From the NCBI RefSeq assembly GCF_029581355.1, contig NZ_CP120849.1, positions 404,501 to 468,500 on the forward strand: a stretch of DNA of 64,000 nt. The letters run 5' to 3'. Position 1 is the first letter of the stretch. Each line of letters begins with the position of its first letter. The notes below the pieces were generated by a model. That model worked only from the letters and a program-made list of their open reading frames with translations. It was not told the DNA's origin and did not search any database. Both the position numbers and the translations under genes were made by a program. Shown one piece after another: positions 56,301 to 64,000 of the stretch. Origin of the DNA: Parabacteroides chongii. GTDB lineage: Bacteria > Bacteroidota > Bacteroidia > Bacteroidales > Tannerellaceae.

Positions 56301-56525
56301 GCCAGTTATCTGGCTCTGAAGAACGTAACGCTTTCTTATACGTTACCGAAAACTATCCAGAAAAAACTGGATATGAAGAACTGTAAGATTTTCCTGACCG
56401 GCGATAACCTGTTCTTGTTGAGTAAACGCAAAGGTATGGATCCGCAGCAGAGCTTCAACGGAACAGCCGATTATACATACGTGCCGAATCGCGTAGTAAG
56501 TTTAGGTATTAATGTCACATTCTAA
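53352..56525 (+). CDS. SusC-type TonB-dependent outer-membrane receptor
   Basis: 1057 aa. Signal peptide (MMKKLTLAMLFLFIGISMVIAQ), carboxypeptidase-regulatory-like domain (about 28-105; VTGTIISAEDNEPIIGASVI), plug domain (about 110-240; IQIRGVGSVNASNDPLYVVDGAPF) and a beta-barrel ending in VVSLGINVTF with a terminal Phe. It would import oligosaccharides with the SusD protein encoded 3 bp downstream. The substrate is not deducible from sequence, but the uronate-degradation genes 1.4-6 kb away suggest a uronate-containing glycan. No extracytoplasmic-function sigma or hybrid regulator gene is adjacent. Confidence 0.96.
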   Translation: MSMMKKLTLAMLFLFIGISMVIAQTRQVTGTIISAEDNEPIIGASVIVKGTTIGTVSDHNGAFSLEVPNTTKTLMFSYVGMVGKEVPVQNIMHVVLNTASTELDEVMIVAYGTAKKSSFTGSAANIKTEKLENLQAASLTKALEGAAPGIQVTGSTGMPGDNAKIQIRGVGSVNASNDPLYVVDGAPFDGDISTINTEDISSITVLKDATSAALYGARGANGVVMITTKKGTSGKVQLNAKVNLGVVSRAIPEYNRVSTGEYYELMWEGWRNALVNNNGYTPEQAAATASGGDKNGIVGKLGGYNSYNVANDQLIGADGKLNPNARLLYNDDWNKELSRTALRQEYNVSVNGGGQNSTFFASASYTNEEGMVKWSDFERFTGRVGLTSQINSWLKVDAGLSGATSKQNGFLAEGSYTTNPFYYGRMMAPIYPIYQYDGNGQIVRNANGDIMYDMGGGNSPYAWAGHTRQYAPNSNLMVTLPLDDRSTERNMISARVSAEIKFLKDFTLKISGNTDISNDYKTTYQNNMYGDAEGVSGRSTKNYIKKNSYTFNQILTWNKSFGDHNLALLGGHENYMYTYRYLEATRTGFTVPTTEIVAGSVAEGSTSYTNEYSLEGYLFQANYDYANKYYLSGSFRYDGTSRFYKDARWGTFWSLGASWRLSEEDFIKDIHWIDNLKLKASYGQQGNDNILDEWGDPIYFGWQSLYSFDDKNNGTLNGAVHNQLLNKELEWEKNSNLNVGAEFAMFDFLRGEIDVFNRVSSNLLFKAPRPQSTGIEYMWQNIGTMRNTGLEVSLGFDIFKKTDFHWSLDLNATFFKNKITKMPKDSDGKAQEIINGTKKLSEGHSIYEFWLREYAGVDPEDGSALYYKDIEDANGNVTGRETTKDQNAASYYYMGDAIPDLYGGFTNSFSYKGFDLSIFFSYQIGGQMYDSNYLGLMHPGSFGTHWSTDILDRWQKPGDITDVPRLQNNYTAANAASSRWLTNASYLALKNVTLSYTLPKTIQKKLDMKNCKIFLTGDNLFLLSKRKGMDPQQSFNGTADYTYVPNRVVSLGINVTF

Positions 56526-56540
56526 AACATGTATCAAGCA

Positions 56541-57971
56541 ATGAAAAAAATATTTTCCTATATTATAATCTGTTCATCCCTGCTGATGGCTTCGGGATGC
56601 GGCGAGGACTATCTGGAAAGAGTTCCGACTAACAGTGTTACAGACGAAGACCTGTTCTCTACGGTAAATGGTGCGGAAACTGCACTGAATGGCATTCACC
56701 GTTCCACGTATGCTTATTATGACAATCACGGACGGTTCGGTCAAAAATCTATCGATATCATTATTGATTTCATGGCGGATGATTATCTGCAATTGGAACG
56801 TGGATATGGTTGGTTCGTTTCCTGGTATCAATATCTGAACAACCGGAATATCAACTCTGCTGATCTGGAATTTGCCTGGTCCTACTATTACGATATTATC
56901 GATAATGTCAATTTGCTCCTGGCAAACGTAGACAATGCTTCCGATGCAGCATTAAACGAAAGTCTTGTCAAAAATATTAAAGGACAAGCATATGCTTACA
57001 GGGCTTACTCCTATTGGCAATTAGTGCAAATGTTCGCTTATCGCTATGATTATAATGGAAATAATACCCAACTGGGAGTTCCATTGGTATTGGATAACAG
57101 CGGAGAATCCAAGCCTCGTTCCACAGTTCAGGAGGTTTATGAACAAATCTTCAGTGACATCGATCAGGCAATAACATTACTGACCGAATCAGACGAATCC
57201 CGTCCGAACAAATCACATATCAACCTGAATGTGGCACAAGGTTTCAAAGCCCGTTTTGCTTTGACTACCGGTGATTGGGCTACTGCCGCCGATATGGCAA
57301 ACAAGGCACGTCAAGGCTACGAGTTGACCAGCAACTATAAAAATGGATGGAATGATTCGAATGACAGCGAATGGATTTGGGGAGCCCTTTTGATCGATGA
57401 GCAACAGACTAGTTATGCATCTTTCTTCTCACATGTAGACCCTAATTTCGGAGGATATGCCTCGATGGGCAGTTTCAAATTAGGAAGCACGGAGATCATT
57501 GATTATATGGCGGATACCGATCAGCGTAAACAATTGTTTGATGAGGACCGTGTAGGCTACAAATTCACTGGTTTCGGAGACTGGACTAACGATTACATCT
57601 ACATGAAATCCGGAGAAATGTATCTGATCGAGGCAGAAGCTCTCGCGCGTCAGAATAAAGATACAGAGGCACAGGATGTTATTTTTGAACTGACTAAAAA
57701 TCGTGATCCGGAAGCTCAGAAACCGACTGTAACAGGTGAAGCTTTAATCCAGCACATTTTGATGGAACGCCGTTGCGATCTGTGGGGAGACGGTTTCCGT
57801 CTGTTCGATATCAAACGTTTGAATATCGCTATGGACAGACGCAACAAAGGACATAACGAAACATTCTGGGACAAAGCCGGTTACTTTGAAGCAGGAGCAA
57901 AAGAACTTCTGTTCCTGATCCCGAAACAAGAAATGGACGCCAATCCGTTGATGGAACAGAATCCATTATAA
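56541..57971 (+). CDS. SusD-type surface glycan-binding lipoprotein
   Basis: 476 aa. Lipoprotein signal (MKKIFSYIIICSSLLMASGC) then a RagB/SusD fold: ERVPTNSVTDEDLF near the N-terminus, helical TPR-like segments (KNIKGQAYAYRAYSYWQLVQ) and the usual C-terminal part (MERRCDLWGDGFRLFDIKR). It forms the lid on the SusC barrel. I chose MKKIF (56541); MYQAMKK at 56529 is also possible. Confidence 0.95.
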   Translation: MKKIFSYIIICSSLLMASGCGEDYLERVPTNSVTDEDLFSTVNGAETALNGIHRSTYAYYDNHGRFGQKSIDIIIDFMADDYLQLERGYGWFVSWYQYLNNRNINSADLEFAWSYYYDIIDNVNLLLANVDNASDAALNESLVKNIKGQAYAYRAYSYWQLVQMFAYRYDYNGNNTQLGVPLVLDNSGESKPRSTVQEVYEQIFSDIDQAITLLTESDESRPNKSHINLNVAQGFKARFALTTGDWATAADMANKARQGYELTSNYKNGWNDSNDSEWIWGALLIDEQQTSYASFFSHVDPNFGGYASMGSFKLGSTEIIDYMADTDQRKQLFDEDRVGYKFTGFGDWTNDYIYMKSGEMYLIEAEALARQNKDTEAQDVIFELTKNRDPEAQKPTVTGEALIQHILMERRCDLWGDGFRLFDIKRLNIAMDRRNKGHNETFWDKAGYFEAGAKELLFLIPKQEMDANPLMEQNPL

Positions 57972-58055
57972 CGAAAAGGATATTCCGTTTTTCAATAAAT
58001 CAATAAAGCCTTAATTAAAAACCTATTATTTACAAGACACACATTAATTTTGACA

Positions 58056-58092
58056 GTCGGGATTTGTAGTGATATAAGTCCCGGCTTTTTTA
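58056..58092 (+). terminator. Terminator of the SusC/SusD operon
   Basis: AGTCGGGATTT / AAGTCCCGGCT stem followed by TTTTTT. The terminator overlaps the 3' end of the ATPase gene on the other strand by a few bases. Confidence 0.85.
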
Positions 58093-59217
58093 ATTCCGTT
58101 TTAGCCACAAAGAGAAAAAGCGATCATAAACCATATAAAAGGCTCCTTCTTTAATAACAAAATCTTTCTCCAGCAATCCTTTTAGTGCCGATTGAACCGA
58201 ACTACTCGACGGCAAACTATATTTATGGATAAACTTTCCGGAAGTCAGCGCCGTTGCTTTTCCTTCCTTACAAATGGCAATCATCAATTCTTTTTGTTTT
58301 TCCGGTAATTGATAAAGCAATTCGGAATAAGTAAAGGAATATGAATCCAAAATAAAGTCCACGGCCTGTTCAATCATTTCGCTATTGCAAACCTCTCCTT
58401 TCGGAGTCATTGCAAAAAGAATATTCAATATTTTTTGCAGATACCAGGTGATTCCTTCAAAACGATCATACAAAGAATCAATGACTGCAACATCAATATT
58501 CTTTTGAGCCATTCTGAAATGATGTTGTGCAAACTCTATGTATTTCTGTTTATCGATTGCCGACAAATGTAAAATAGATACACTTTGATAAAAAGGACGG
58601 GCAGGACTAATGAACATTTCTCCCATTAAATGACGTTGTGAGCCGGCAAATATAAAATGAGCATTGTTACAATGCTGGACATAAGTACGTAGCAATGCCT
58701 CCGTATTCTTTTCCGGATAATGAGCGACCTGTTGAAATTCGTCGATTGCAACAATACAAGGTTTATCGGATACAGCCAGATAATGAAAGATTTCATCCAA
58801 AGTCGTTTCCGGTGATTTGATATCTCCCAGTTCCAAATTCCATTGTGGCATTCCCGACATATCCAATGAGAAACCAGCCTTTAAAGAAACCAAACTATTA
58901 ACAAACACTTCCCATGCCTTCCGCCCTTTCGGTTTTAAAGTAGTCAGAATCGCTTTTACTAACTGGAAAACGAACTCACGGAGCGTTTTAGTCGCATAAA
59001 TATCAATCAGGAAGGTATAATAATTCTCCTTTATTTCATTCAATTGAAAACAATGTCGAATCAATCCGGTCTTTCCCATACGCCGGGTAGAGATGATAGC
59101 CACATTATTTTCGTTGATCAGCCAACGAAACAACTCTTCCGTTTCCCTTTCGCGATCACAAAAATATTCGGGAGCGATGTAACCACTGGTTACGAATGGA
59201 TTATTTATCAGTGTCAT
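58090..59217 (-). CDS. AAA-type ATPase, archaeal ATPase-like
   Basis: 375 aa. Walker A ISTRRMGKTGLI (about 41-52), Walker B CIVAIDEFQQV (about 155-165), sensor-like FIFAGSQRHLM, then a C-terminal winged helix (TSGKFIHKYSLPSSSSVQSALKGLL). Related proteins are common in Bacteroidota, often as single genes near mobile or accessory DNA; function unclear. No DUF234-type tail is present. Convergent with the SusC/SusD genes, with a -7 element at 59235-59242. Possibly unrelated to the glycan genes around it. Confidence 0.88.
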   Translation of the reverse strand: MTLINNPFVTSGYIAPEYFCDRERETEELFRWLINENNVAIISTRRMGKTGLIRHCFQLNEIKENYYTFLIDIYATKTLREFVFQLVKAILTTLKPKGRKAWEVFVNSLVSLKAGFSLDMSGMPQWNLELGDIKSPETTLDEIFHYLAVSDKPCIVAIDEFQQVAHYPEKNTEALLRTYVQHCNNAHFIFAGSQRHLMGEMFISPARPFYQSVSILHLSAIDKQKYIEFAQHHFRMAQKNIDVAVIDSLYDRFEGITWYLQKILNILFAMTPKGEVCNSEMIEQAVDFILDSYSFTYSELLYQLPEKQKELMIAICKEGKATALTSGKFIHKYSLPSSSSVQSALKGLLEKDFVIKEGAFYMVYDRFFSLWLKRN

Positions 59218-59234
59218 ACAATTTCCTTTTTATG

Positions 59235-59242
59235 CAAAGATA
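59235..59242 (-). promoter_or_regulatory. -7 element of the ATPase gene
   Basis: Minus-strand TATCTTTG, 18 bp upstream of the ATG, so the leader would be very short; no good -33. Confidence 0.4.
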
Positions 59243-59302
59243 ATTATTATCTTATAATAATCATCATAGTGTAATCGGAATCCGGTTTTAGTTCCATCCG
59301 GT

Positions 59303-59357
59303 AGAAAAAAAAATTCCTTCCGAAAGAAATCTGAATTTCTCCCGGAAGGAATCTTTT
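59303..59357 (-). terminator. Terminator of the kdu operon, repeat-related hairpin
   Basis: ATTCCTTCCG (59313-59322) pairs with CGGAAGGAAT (59343-59352); the inner AAAGAAAT / ATTTCTCC pairs with two G-U, giving an 18-bp stem with a 4-nt loop. A long T-run follows on the minus strand and TTTTTT on the plus strand. Its core is shared with the element at 9781-9819. Confidence 0.85.
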
Positions 59358-59397
59358 TTATCTATAAAGACAACTGTCTTTACTATATACTAAATTA

Positions 59398-60189
59398 TCA
59401 GGGTTGTTTTCCGATATAAGCCAGGATACCGCCGTCAACATACAATACATGTCCGTTTACGAAGTCGGATGCATCGGAAGCGAGGAATACAGCCGGTCCC
59501 ATCAAATCTTCCGGAGTTCCCCAACGGGCAGCCGGTGTCTTTGCGATAATGAAAGAATCGAACGGATGACGTGAGCCGTCCGGTTGAGTTTCGCGAAGCG
59601 GAGCCGTCTGCGGAGTAGCAATATAACCCGGGCCGATACCGTTACACTGGATGTTATATTGACCGTATTCGGAAGCGATATTACGAGTCAGCATCTTCAA
59701 ACCGCCCTTAGCTGCTGCATAGGCAGAAACGGTTTCACGTCCCAGTTCACTCATCATGGAACAGATATTGATGATCTTTCCGTGACCTTTTTTGATCATG
59801 GAAGGGATAACTGCTTTTGAAACGATGAACGGAGCATTCAAATCCACATCGATCACCTGACGGAATTCGGCAGCTGACATTTCATGCATCGGAATACGTT
59901 TGATAATACCTGCATTGTTTACCAGGATATCGATCACACCTACTTCTTTCTCGATCTGGGCAACCATTGCATTTACCTGCTCTTCGCTGGTTACATCGCA
60001 AACATATCCTTTTGCATCGATGCCTTCCGCTTTGTAAGCAGCCAGACCTTTATCCACCAATTCCTGTTTGATATCGTTGAAAACGATCTTTGCACCTGCC
60101 TGGGCAAAGGCAGTGGCCAGTGCGAAACCAATTCCGTAAGAAGCACCTGTTACAAGTGCCACTTTTCCTTCTAATGAGAAATTTACCAT
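59398..60189 (-). CDS. kduD: 2-dehydro-3-deoxy-D-gluconate 5-dehydrogenase (SDR family)
   Basis: 263 aa short-chain dehydrogenase. NAD-binding GASYGIG (about 15-21) and NNAG, catalytic Ser in INICSMMSELG and YAAAK (about 159-163). It interconverts 2,5-diketo-3-deoxygluconate and 2-keto-3-deoxygluconate (KDG), the step after KduI. I call kduD rather than a generic gluconate 5-dehydrogenase because kduI is 13 bp upstream in the same operon. Confidence 0.92.
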   Translation of the reverse strand: MVNFSLEGKVALVTGASYGIGFALATAFAQAGAKIVFNDIKQELVDKGLAAYKAEGIDAKGYVCDVTSEEQVNAMVAQIEKEVGVIDILVNNAGIIKRIPMHEMSAAEFRQVIDVDLNAPFIVSKAVIPSMIKKGHGKIINICSMMSELGRETVSAYAAAKGGLKMLTRNIASEYGQYNIQCNGIGPGYIATPQTAPLRETQPDGSRHPFDSFIIAKTPAARWGTPEDLMGPAVFLASDASDFVNGHVLYVDGGILAYIGKQP

Positions 60190-60202
60190 TTTAGTATTCG
60201 AT

Positions 60203-61045
60203 TTATTTTAAGTCTGTAATTTTAGAAAAATCCTGATCGCCATAATCGAGGTTCTCACCACCCATACCCCAGATAAAAGTATAGTTGTGAGTAGCAGCCG
60301 CACTGTGGATAGACCATTCGGGAGATAAGACAGCCTGGTCGCCTTTCATCCAGATATGACGAGTTTCGTCTACTTCACCCATAAAGTGACAGATAGCCTG
60401 ATCTTCAGGGATATCGAAATAGAAATAAGCTTCCATACGACGGCTGTGAACGTGTGCAGGCATCGTGTTCCATACACTGCCCGGTTTCAGTTCGGTCATA
60501 CCCATCTGCAACTGGCAGGTCGGCAATACCTGATTCACGATCATCTTGTTGATATTACGGTCGTTCGACATTTCCAGCGAACCCATAGCGGCCACAACGG
60601 CATCCGCCTTCGTCACTTTCTTATCCGGATAGTTACGATGAGCCGTGGTAGAATTGAAGTAGAACTTAGCCGGATTCTTCGGATCCTTGCTTTCGAAAGT
60701 TACTTCACGGTCGCCCGAACCCAGGTAAAGCGCTTCTTTAAAATCCAGTTCGAATGTAGCATCACCGGCTTTCACAATACCGGGACCGCCAACACTGAAA
60801 ATACCCATTTCACGACGGGTCAGGAAATAAGGAGCTTTCAACGGATCGATCGCTTCCAGTTTCAATACTTCGCCGACAGGCATAGCGCCACCTACGATCA
60901 TTCGGTCGTACATGGAATAAACCATATTCACTTCATTCGGTGCGAAAACCGTTTCGATCAGGAAATCCCGACGAATACGTTTCGTATCATATTGCTTTGC
61001 ATCTTCCGGATGCGCAGCATAACGCAATTCATAATTTGTTTTCAT
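60203..61045 (-). CDS. kduI: 5-dehydro-4-deoxy-D-glucuronate isomerase
   Basis: 280 aa cupin-type isomerase. MKTNYELRYAAHPEDAKQYD and MPAHVHSRRMEAYFYFD, with zinc-binding His/Glu residues (H-x-H-x5-E, about 196-203), identify KduI. It turns the keto form of unsaturated uronic acid, released by the GH88 enzyme of the same operon, into the substrate of KduD. Typical length (E. coli 278). Confidence 0.97.
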   Translation of the reverse strand: MKTNYELRYAAHPEDAKQYDTKRIRRDFLIETVFAPNEVNMVYSMYDRMIVGGAMPVGEVLKLEAIDPLKAPYFLTRREMGIFSVGGPGIVKAGDATFELDFKEALYLGSGDREVTFESKDPKNPAKFYFNSTTAHRNYPDKKVTKADAVVAAMGSLEMSNDRNINKMIVNQVLPTCQLQMGMTELKPGSVWNTMPAHVHSRRMEAYFYFDIPEDQAICHFMGEVDETRHIWMKGDQAVLSPEWSIHSAAATHNYTFIWGMGGENLDYGDQDFSKITDLK

Positions 61046-61060
61046 CTTCTTATTCTATCT

Positions 61061-61094
61061 TTAATTTTCAATTTTCAATTCTCCATTTTCAATT
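61061..61094. repeat. Heptad repeat (TTTTCAA)n between kduI and the DUF2264 gene
   Basis: TTTTCAATTTTCAATTCTCC-type units; reads AATTGAAAATTGA on the minus strand, so it lies in the ribosome-approach region of kduI. Confidence 0.75.
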
Positions 61095-62313
61095 ACTTAA
61101 GCGCATGATCTGCTTTTACATCGCTCTCACCTTTCCAGGCACGCAGGTTCGTCCACTCCGTATAAGGAGCCGACCAAAATTCGTTGGAAGCAGGCAATCC
61201 CAGCGCCAACAAACCTACAGAACATAAATAGACGCTCCCCGTATTTATATAAGATTCTGACATATCGATTTGTTCACCGGTAAAACCGACACGCAACCAA
61301 CCGTTTGAATCAAAGTTCTTCGGCGACTTCATCTGGTTGCGGATCACAGCAGTCATCGCACAACGCACCTGCGCCGGTTTCACCCGTTCCGGCAATACCT
61401 GCATCAAACTAGCCTGTGCCAATGCATGGAATGCTCCAAAGCGGTAAACAATGGAACGGCCCACTACCGGGAAAGTTCCTTCCGGAGAGATAAAACGCTC
61501 CAGCTGTTCAGCATAACGAGTCAGGCGAGGTAACTGTTTTTCAGCAAAATCCGCACCTTCCAGATTATGTTTTTTCATGATCAGCAATACATCTGTCAAC
61601 ATCGGGTGGATCACAAAACTATTGTAGTAGTCCATATGAAAAGCCGGCCCGTCACCATACAGTGCATCTCCTTTATACCAATCATCACGGAATTTTTTAA
61701 CACCATATGTCAGACGATCCATATCACATTCACCTGTAAACTCCAACAGGGCAGCCTCAACCATAGATGCGAACAACAGCCAGTTATTCTCCCAAGGCTT
61801 AATAGAACGACTGCGTTTAAACTCTGTGATCATCCATTCTTTTGCCTGTGGATCCAAATTATCCCACAATTGCGTTCTTGCACGCAAGAGACCCTGTGCC
61901 AGAAAAGCGGCATCCACCAAAGGCTGATAAGGTTTTCCAAACACCAGATAGTCGGGAGATTCCGGATTCACAGCATTCTTCAGACCTTTTACAGCCAGTT
62001 TGATATATTTATCACGCAACTGACCTTCGGGTGTATTATCCGGCCCCAATTCCAACCATGGGGAAATACCGCAGATCAGACGGCCTACAGCTTCCAAGTG
62101 AGCAAAATCACTCCTGTCTTTCGACAGAGATTCGTAAGGCATATTCTTTTTAAGCGTATTGTTGCTCAGGTTCGTCAATACCGGATCCGCAATACGGGTC
62201 AATGTTTCTACCCAAAAAGCACGGTCTTCCACTCCGCTCTGCTGTGCTTTACCATGGAAAGATAGGCACAGGAAACATACTAAAAAAGCGGTTGTTTTTA
62301 TCAGATTAGTCAT
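61093..62313 (-). CDS. DUF2264 secreted protein, probable glycoside hydrolase
   Basis: 406 aa. A signal peptide (MTNLIKTTAFLVCFLCLSFHGKAQ) then DUF2264, an (alpha/alpha)-barrel-type fold by family, with GRLICGISPWLELG (about 77-90), PWENNWLLFASMVEAALL and DGPAFHMDYYNSFVIHPML. DUF2264 proteins are found in polysaccharide-utilisation loci and, I believe, have been placed in CAZy family GH154 (uronate-acting); I am not certain. It lies 6 bp after the GH88 gene and 47 bp before kduI, so it likely releases a uronic acid from the same glycan. Confidence 0.85.
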   Translation of the reverse strand: MTNLIKTTAFLVCFLCLSFHGKAQQSGVEDRAFWVETLTRIADPVLTNLSNNTLKKNMPYESLSKDRSDFAHLEAVGRLICGISPWLELGPDNTPEGQLRDKYIKLAVKGLKNAVNPESPDYLVFGKPYQPLVDAAFLAQGLLRARTQLWDNLDPQAKEWMITEFKRSRSIKPWENNWLLFASMVEAALLEFTGECDMDRLTYGVKKFRDDWYKGDALYGDGPAFHMDYYNSFVIHPMLTDVLLIMKKHNLEGADFAEKQLPRLTRYAEQLERFISPEGTFPVVGRSIVYRFGAFHALAQASLMQVLPERVKPAQVRCAMTAVIRNQMKSPKNFDSNGWLRVGFTGEQIDMSESYINTGSVYLCSVGLLALGLPASNEFWSAPYTEWTNLRAWKGESDVKADHALK

Positions 62314-62319
62314 AGGGTC

Positions 62320-63522
62320 TTATTTATCTGTTAGTTTTTTTAAACGCATCAATGCTTCCACATAATAATAGTCGGCATAACTCAAAGGCACGTCTACTTC
62401 GCTGTTACCAGGGAAATGACCGGTAGAATGCATCAAAGCAAAATTACAATTGGTACCTTTTGCAGCCAGGTATTCCGGACTTGTCAGCGAGCGGACCTGC
62501 TGTTCTGCAAAATCAAGATAGCTCTTAGCTTCCGCACTCTTATCCAGCTGGCTCAGTTCGATCAAAGCCGATGCCATAATAGCTGCGGCAGAGGCATCTC
62601 TCGGTACATTCGGAATCCCCGGAGCATCAAAGTCCCAATACGGCACTTTATCAGCCGGCATATTCGGATTGTTCATGATGAATGCAGCGACATGTTTTGC
62701 CTGATCCAGATATTCCGGTTTTCCTGTTTCACGGTACATCATGGTAAAGCCATACAAAGCCCACGCCTGTCCGCGAGCCCATGCAGACTCGTCTGCGGCT
62801 CCCTGATGCGTCTGTTTCTTATGAGGAACACCGGTTATCGTATCATAAGACACCACATGATAACAGCTATAATCATCACGAAAATGATTGTTCATTGTTT
62901 TATCGGCATGGGAGATAGCCATCTTACGGAAACGGTCGTCACCGGATGCTTTCGAAGCCCAGCTGAAAAATTCCAGGTTCATCATATTATCAATAATGAC
63001 CGGGAATTGCCATATCTTTTTATTGAAGTCCCAGGAACGGATGGCTCCTACGCGTTCGTCATAGCGAGTTGCCAGCGAATTCGCTCCGGTCAGCATTACA
63101 TCTTTATATTCCGGTTTTCCGGTCAGGCGGTATCCATTACCATAGCTACAATACAACATAAAACCGACATCATGGCTGTAAGTGATATTTTTCACTTCCT
63201 CTACACGATCGGTATACATTTCAGCATATTTTTTCAATTCCGGTGTCGGATTGTTTTCGTACAGATACCATAACTCACCCGGGAAGAAACCGCTACACCA
63301 CCAGCTATAGTCACTGGTTTCGAGTGTCCCCTCTTTGTTGATCGCTTTCGGCAGACGACCTTCCTGATTCTCCAGGTCTTTTGCCATTAAAAGAGCTTGT
63401 TCAGTCGAGGCCTTCAGACCACGGTCGATTACATCTGCGATAGGTTCCTGTTTGGGTTGCGAATCACAAGAAGCCAACAAGGCTGTGAACGCAAACACTC
63501 CGTACGAAAGAAATTTGTTCAT
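62320..63522 (-). CDS. GH88 unsaturated glucuronyl hydrolase (lipoprotein)
   Basis: 400 aa. A lipoprotein signal (MNKFLSYGVFAFTALLASC, Cys19) is followed by GH88-type (alpha/alpha)6-barrel sequence: YSWWCSGFFPGELWYLYE (about 72-89), SHDVGFMLYCSYGNGY with an Asp at about 118, and DESAWARGQAWALYGFTMMY (about 243-262). GH88 removes unsaturated uronic acid left by polysaccharide lyases. No lyase gene is in the window. First gene of the GH88-DUF2264-kduI-kduD operon. Confidence 0.94.
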   Translation of the reverse strand: MNKFLSYGVFAFTALLASCDSQPKQEPIADVIDRGLKASTEQALLMAKDLENQEGRLPKAINKEGTLETSDYSWWCSGFFPGELWYLYENNPTPELKKYAEMYTDRVEEVKNITYSHDVGFMLYCSYGNGYRLTGKPEYKDVMLTGANSLATRYDERVGAIRSWDFNKKIWQFPVIIDNMMNLEFFSWASKASGDDRFRKMAISHADKTMNNHFRDDYSCYHVVSYDTITGVPHKKQTHQGAADESAWARGQAWALYGFTMMYRETGKPEYLDQAKHVAAFIMNNPNMPADKVPYWDFDAPGIPNVPRDASAAAIMASALIELSQLDKSAEAKSYLDFAEQQVRSLTSPEYLAAKGTNCNFALMHSTGHFPGNSEVDVPLSYADYYYVEALMRLKKLTDK

Positions 63523-63557
63523 GATAAAAATAGATTATTAAGTTTTTAAGTTTGTGG

Positions 63558-63565
63558 CAAATATA
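63558..63565 (-). promoter_or_regulatory. -7 element of the GH88/kdu operon
   Basis: Minus-strand TATATTTG, 36 bp upstream of the GH88 ATG; the -33 region lacks a clear TTTG. Confidence 0.55.
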
Positions 63566-63707
63566 CAGGTTTAAATTCTAAAATTCTACATAACCGCTCA
63601 AAAAAGGCAATAACCTTGAATTTATGATAAAAAAAGAGCTAAAGCTTAACCTCATTCTCTGCCTGTAATATTTTTGCAACACCAATGTAACATTTACTTC
63701 AAAGCGC

Positions 63708-63725
63708 CTTAACCTGTTCTTAATA
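63708..63725 (+). promoter_or_regulatory. Pho-box-like direct repeat upstream of pstC
   Basis: CTTAACC-TGTT-CTTAATA: two 7-bp half-sites with 11-bp period, the layout of PhoB boxes, 43 bp before the pstC start. It fits induction by phosphate shortage. Confidence 0.5.
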
Positions 63726-63767
63726 CATGTTACCTTACTTTGCACTCAGAACAAACAGGTAAATGAC

Positions 63768-64000
63768 GTGAGAAAGTTTTTTGAAAAAATTGTAGAAGGA
63801 GGACTCCTGATCAGTGGAAGTGTAACCAGTTTCACGATTCTATTGATTGTCTTTTTTCTTTTTAAAGAAGCATCCGGTCTTTTCAGCAGTCCGGTAGTTG
63901 AAGAAGGATATGTACTTGCTGTGAATAAGGGGAATGACGTAAGTCATCTTTCACCGGAAACGATCATGGATATTTTCGATGCCAAGATAACCAACTGGAA
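63768..64000 (+). CDS. pstC: Phosphate ABC transporter permease PstC, N-terminal part
   Basis: Frame open to the window edge, at least 77 codons. A GTG start (RKFFEKIVEGGLLISGS) is followed by a first transmembrane helix (SFTILLIVFFLFKEASGLF) and an inserted periplasmic segment (EEGYVLAVNKGNDVSHLSPE, then IMDIFDAKITNW) seen in Bacteroidota PstC. The nearby ATG at 63763 runs into a stop, so GTG at 63768 is preferred. The rest of the transporter lies outside the window. Confidence 0.8.
   Translation, partial: MRKFFEKIVEGGLLISGSVTSFTILLIVFFLFKEASGLFSSPVVEEGYVLAVNKGNDVSHLSPETIMDIFDAKITNW

Overview
The window looks like chromosomal DNA from a Bacteroidota species, most likely a Parabacteroides or a close relative. 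The evidence is the Bacteroidales-type -33/-7 promoters (TTG/TTTG, then 18-21 bp, then TAnnTTTG) upstream of many genes, a SusC/SusD pair, 6-bladed beta-propeller lipoproteins, HU-like proteins, and a very large surface protein whose C-terminal domain (DUF6383 type) I associate with Parabacteroides. The genus is an inference. I saw no tRNA, rRNA, CRISPR array, transposase or integrase.

Layout. 1-17.9 kb is mostly housekeeping on the minus strand: an envelope-biogenesis operon of three parvulin-type genes, an OstA-like protein, a small membrane protein and mutL; then guaB, clpX-recQ, clpP and tig, with an RRM protein and a CPBP protease on the plus strand and lptB on the minus strand. 18-27.1 kb is accessory: three beta-propeller lipoproteins, a BspA-type leucine-rich-repeat protein, a DUF3791/DUF3990 module resembling a toxin-antitoxin locus, and a compact cassette of HU-like protein, holin-like protein, M15 peptidase and a lipoprotein built like a phage unimolecular spanin. 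A decayed second copy of part of that cassette lies 1.8 kb away. 27.4-32.1 kb is a 1467-residue surface (S-layer-like) protein preceded by a 139-bp segment between perfect 19-bp inverted repeats. That segment carries a promoter which at present points away from the gene, so it looks like a phase-variable switch in the OFF state.

32.5-35.7 kb holds an unrecognised two-gene unit, an HU-like protein with a C-terminal helical domain, and the stump of an ATPase gene. 35.7-52.4 kb returns to core functions: a cation/proton antiporter, MlaE/MlaF lipid transport, an M16 protease, metK, the ftsX-DUF3098-uppP-truB-queA-folK cluster, miaB, and a CoA-transferase of the succinate/acetate type. 52.4-64 kb is a carbohydrate region: four evenly spaced palindromes, SusC/SusD, an AAA-type ATPase, and a minus-strand operon of GH88 unsaturated glucuronyl hydrolase, DUF2264 protein, KduI and KduD. 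Together these would import a uronate-containing glycan and turn unsaturated uronic acid into 2-keto-3-deoxygluconate. The window ends in the first codons of pstC, behind a Pho-box-like repeat.

The most unusual items are the invertible promoter, the chromosomal holin/endolysin/u-spanin-like cassette with its broken duplicate, and the phased palindrome array.
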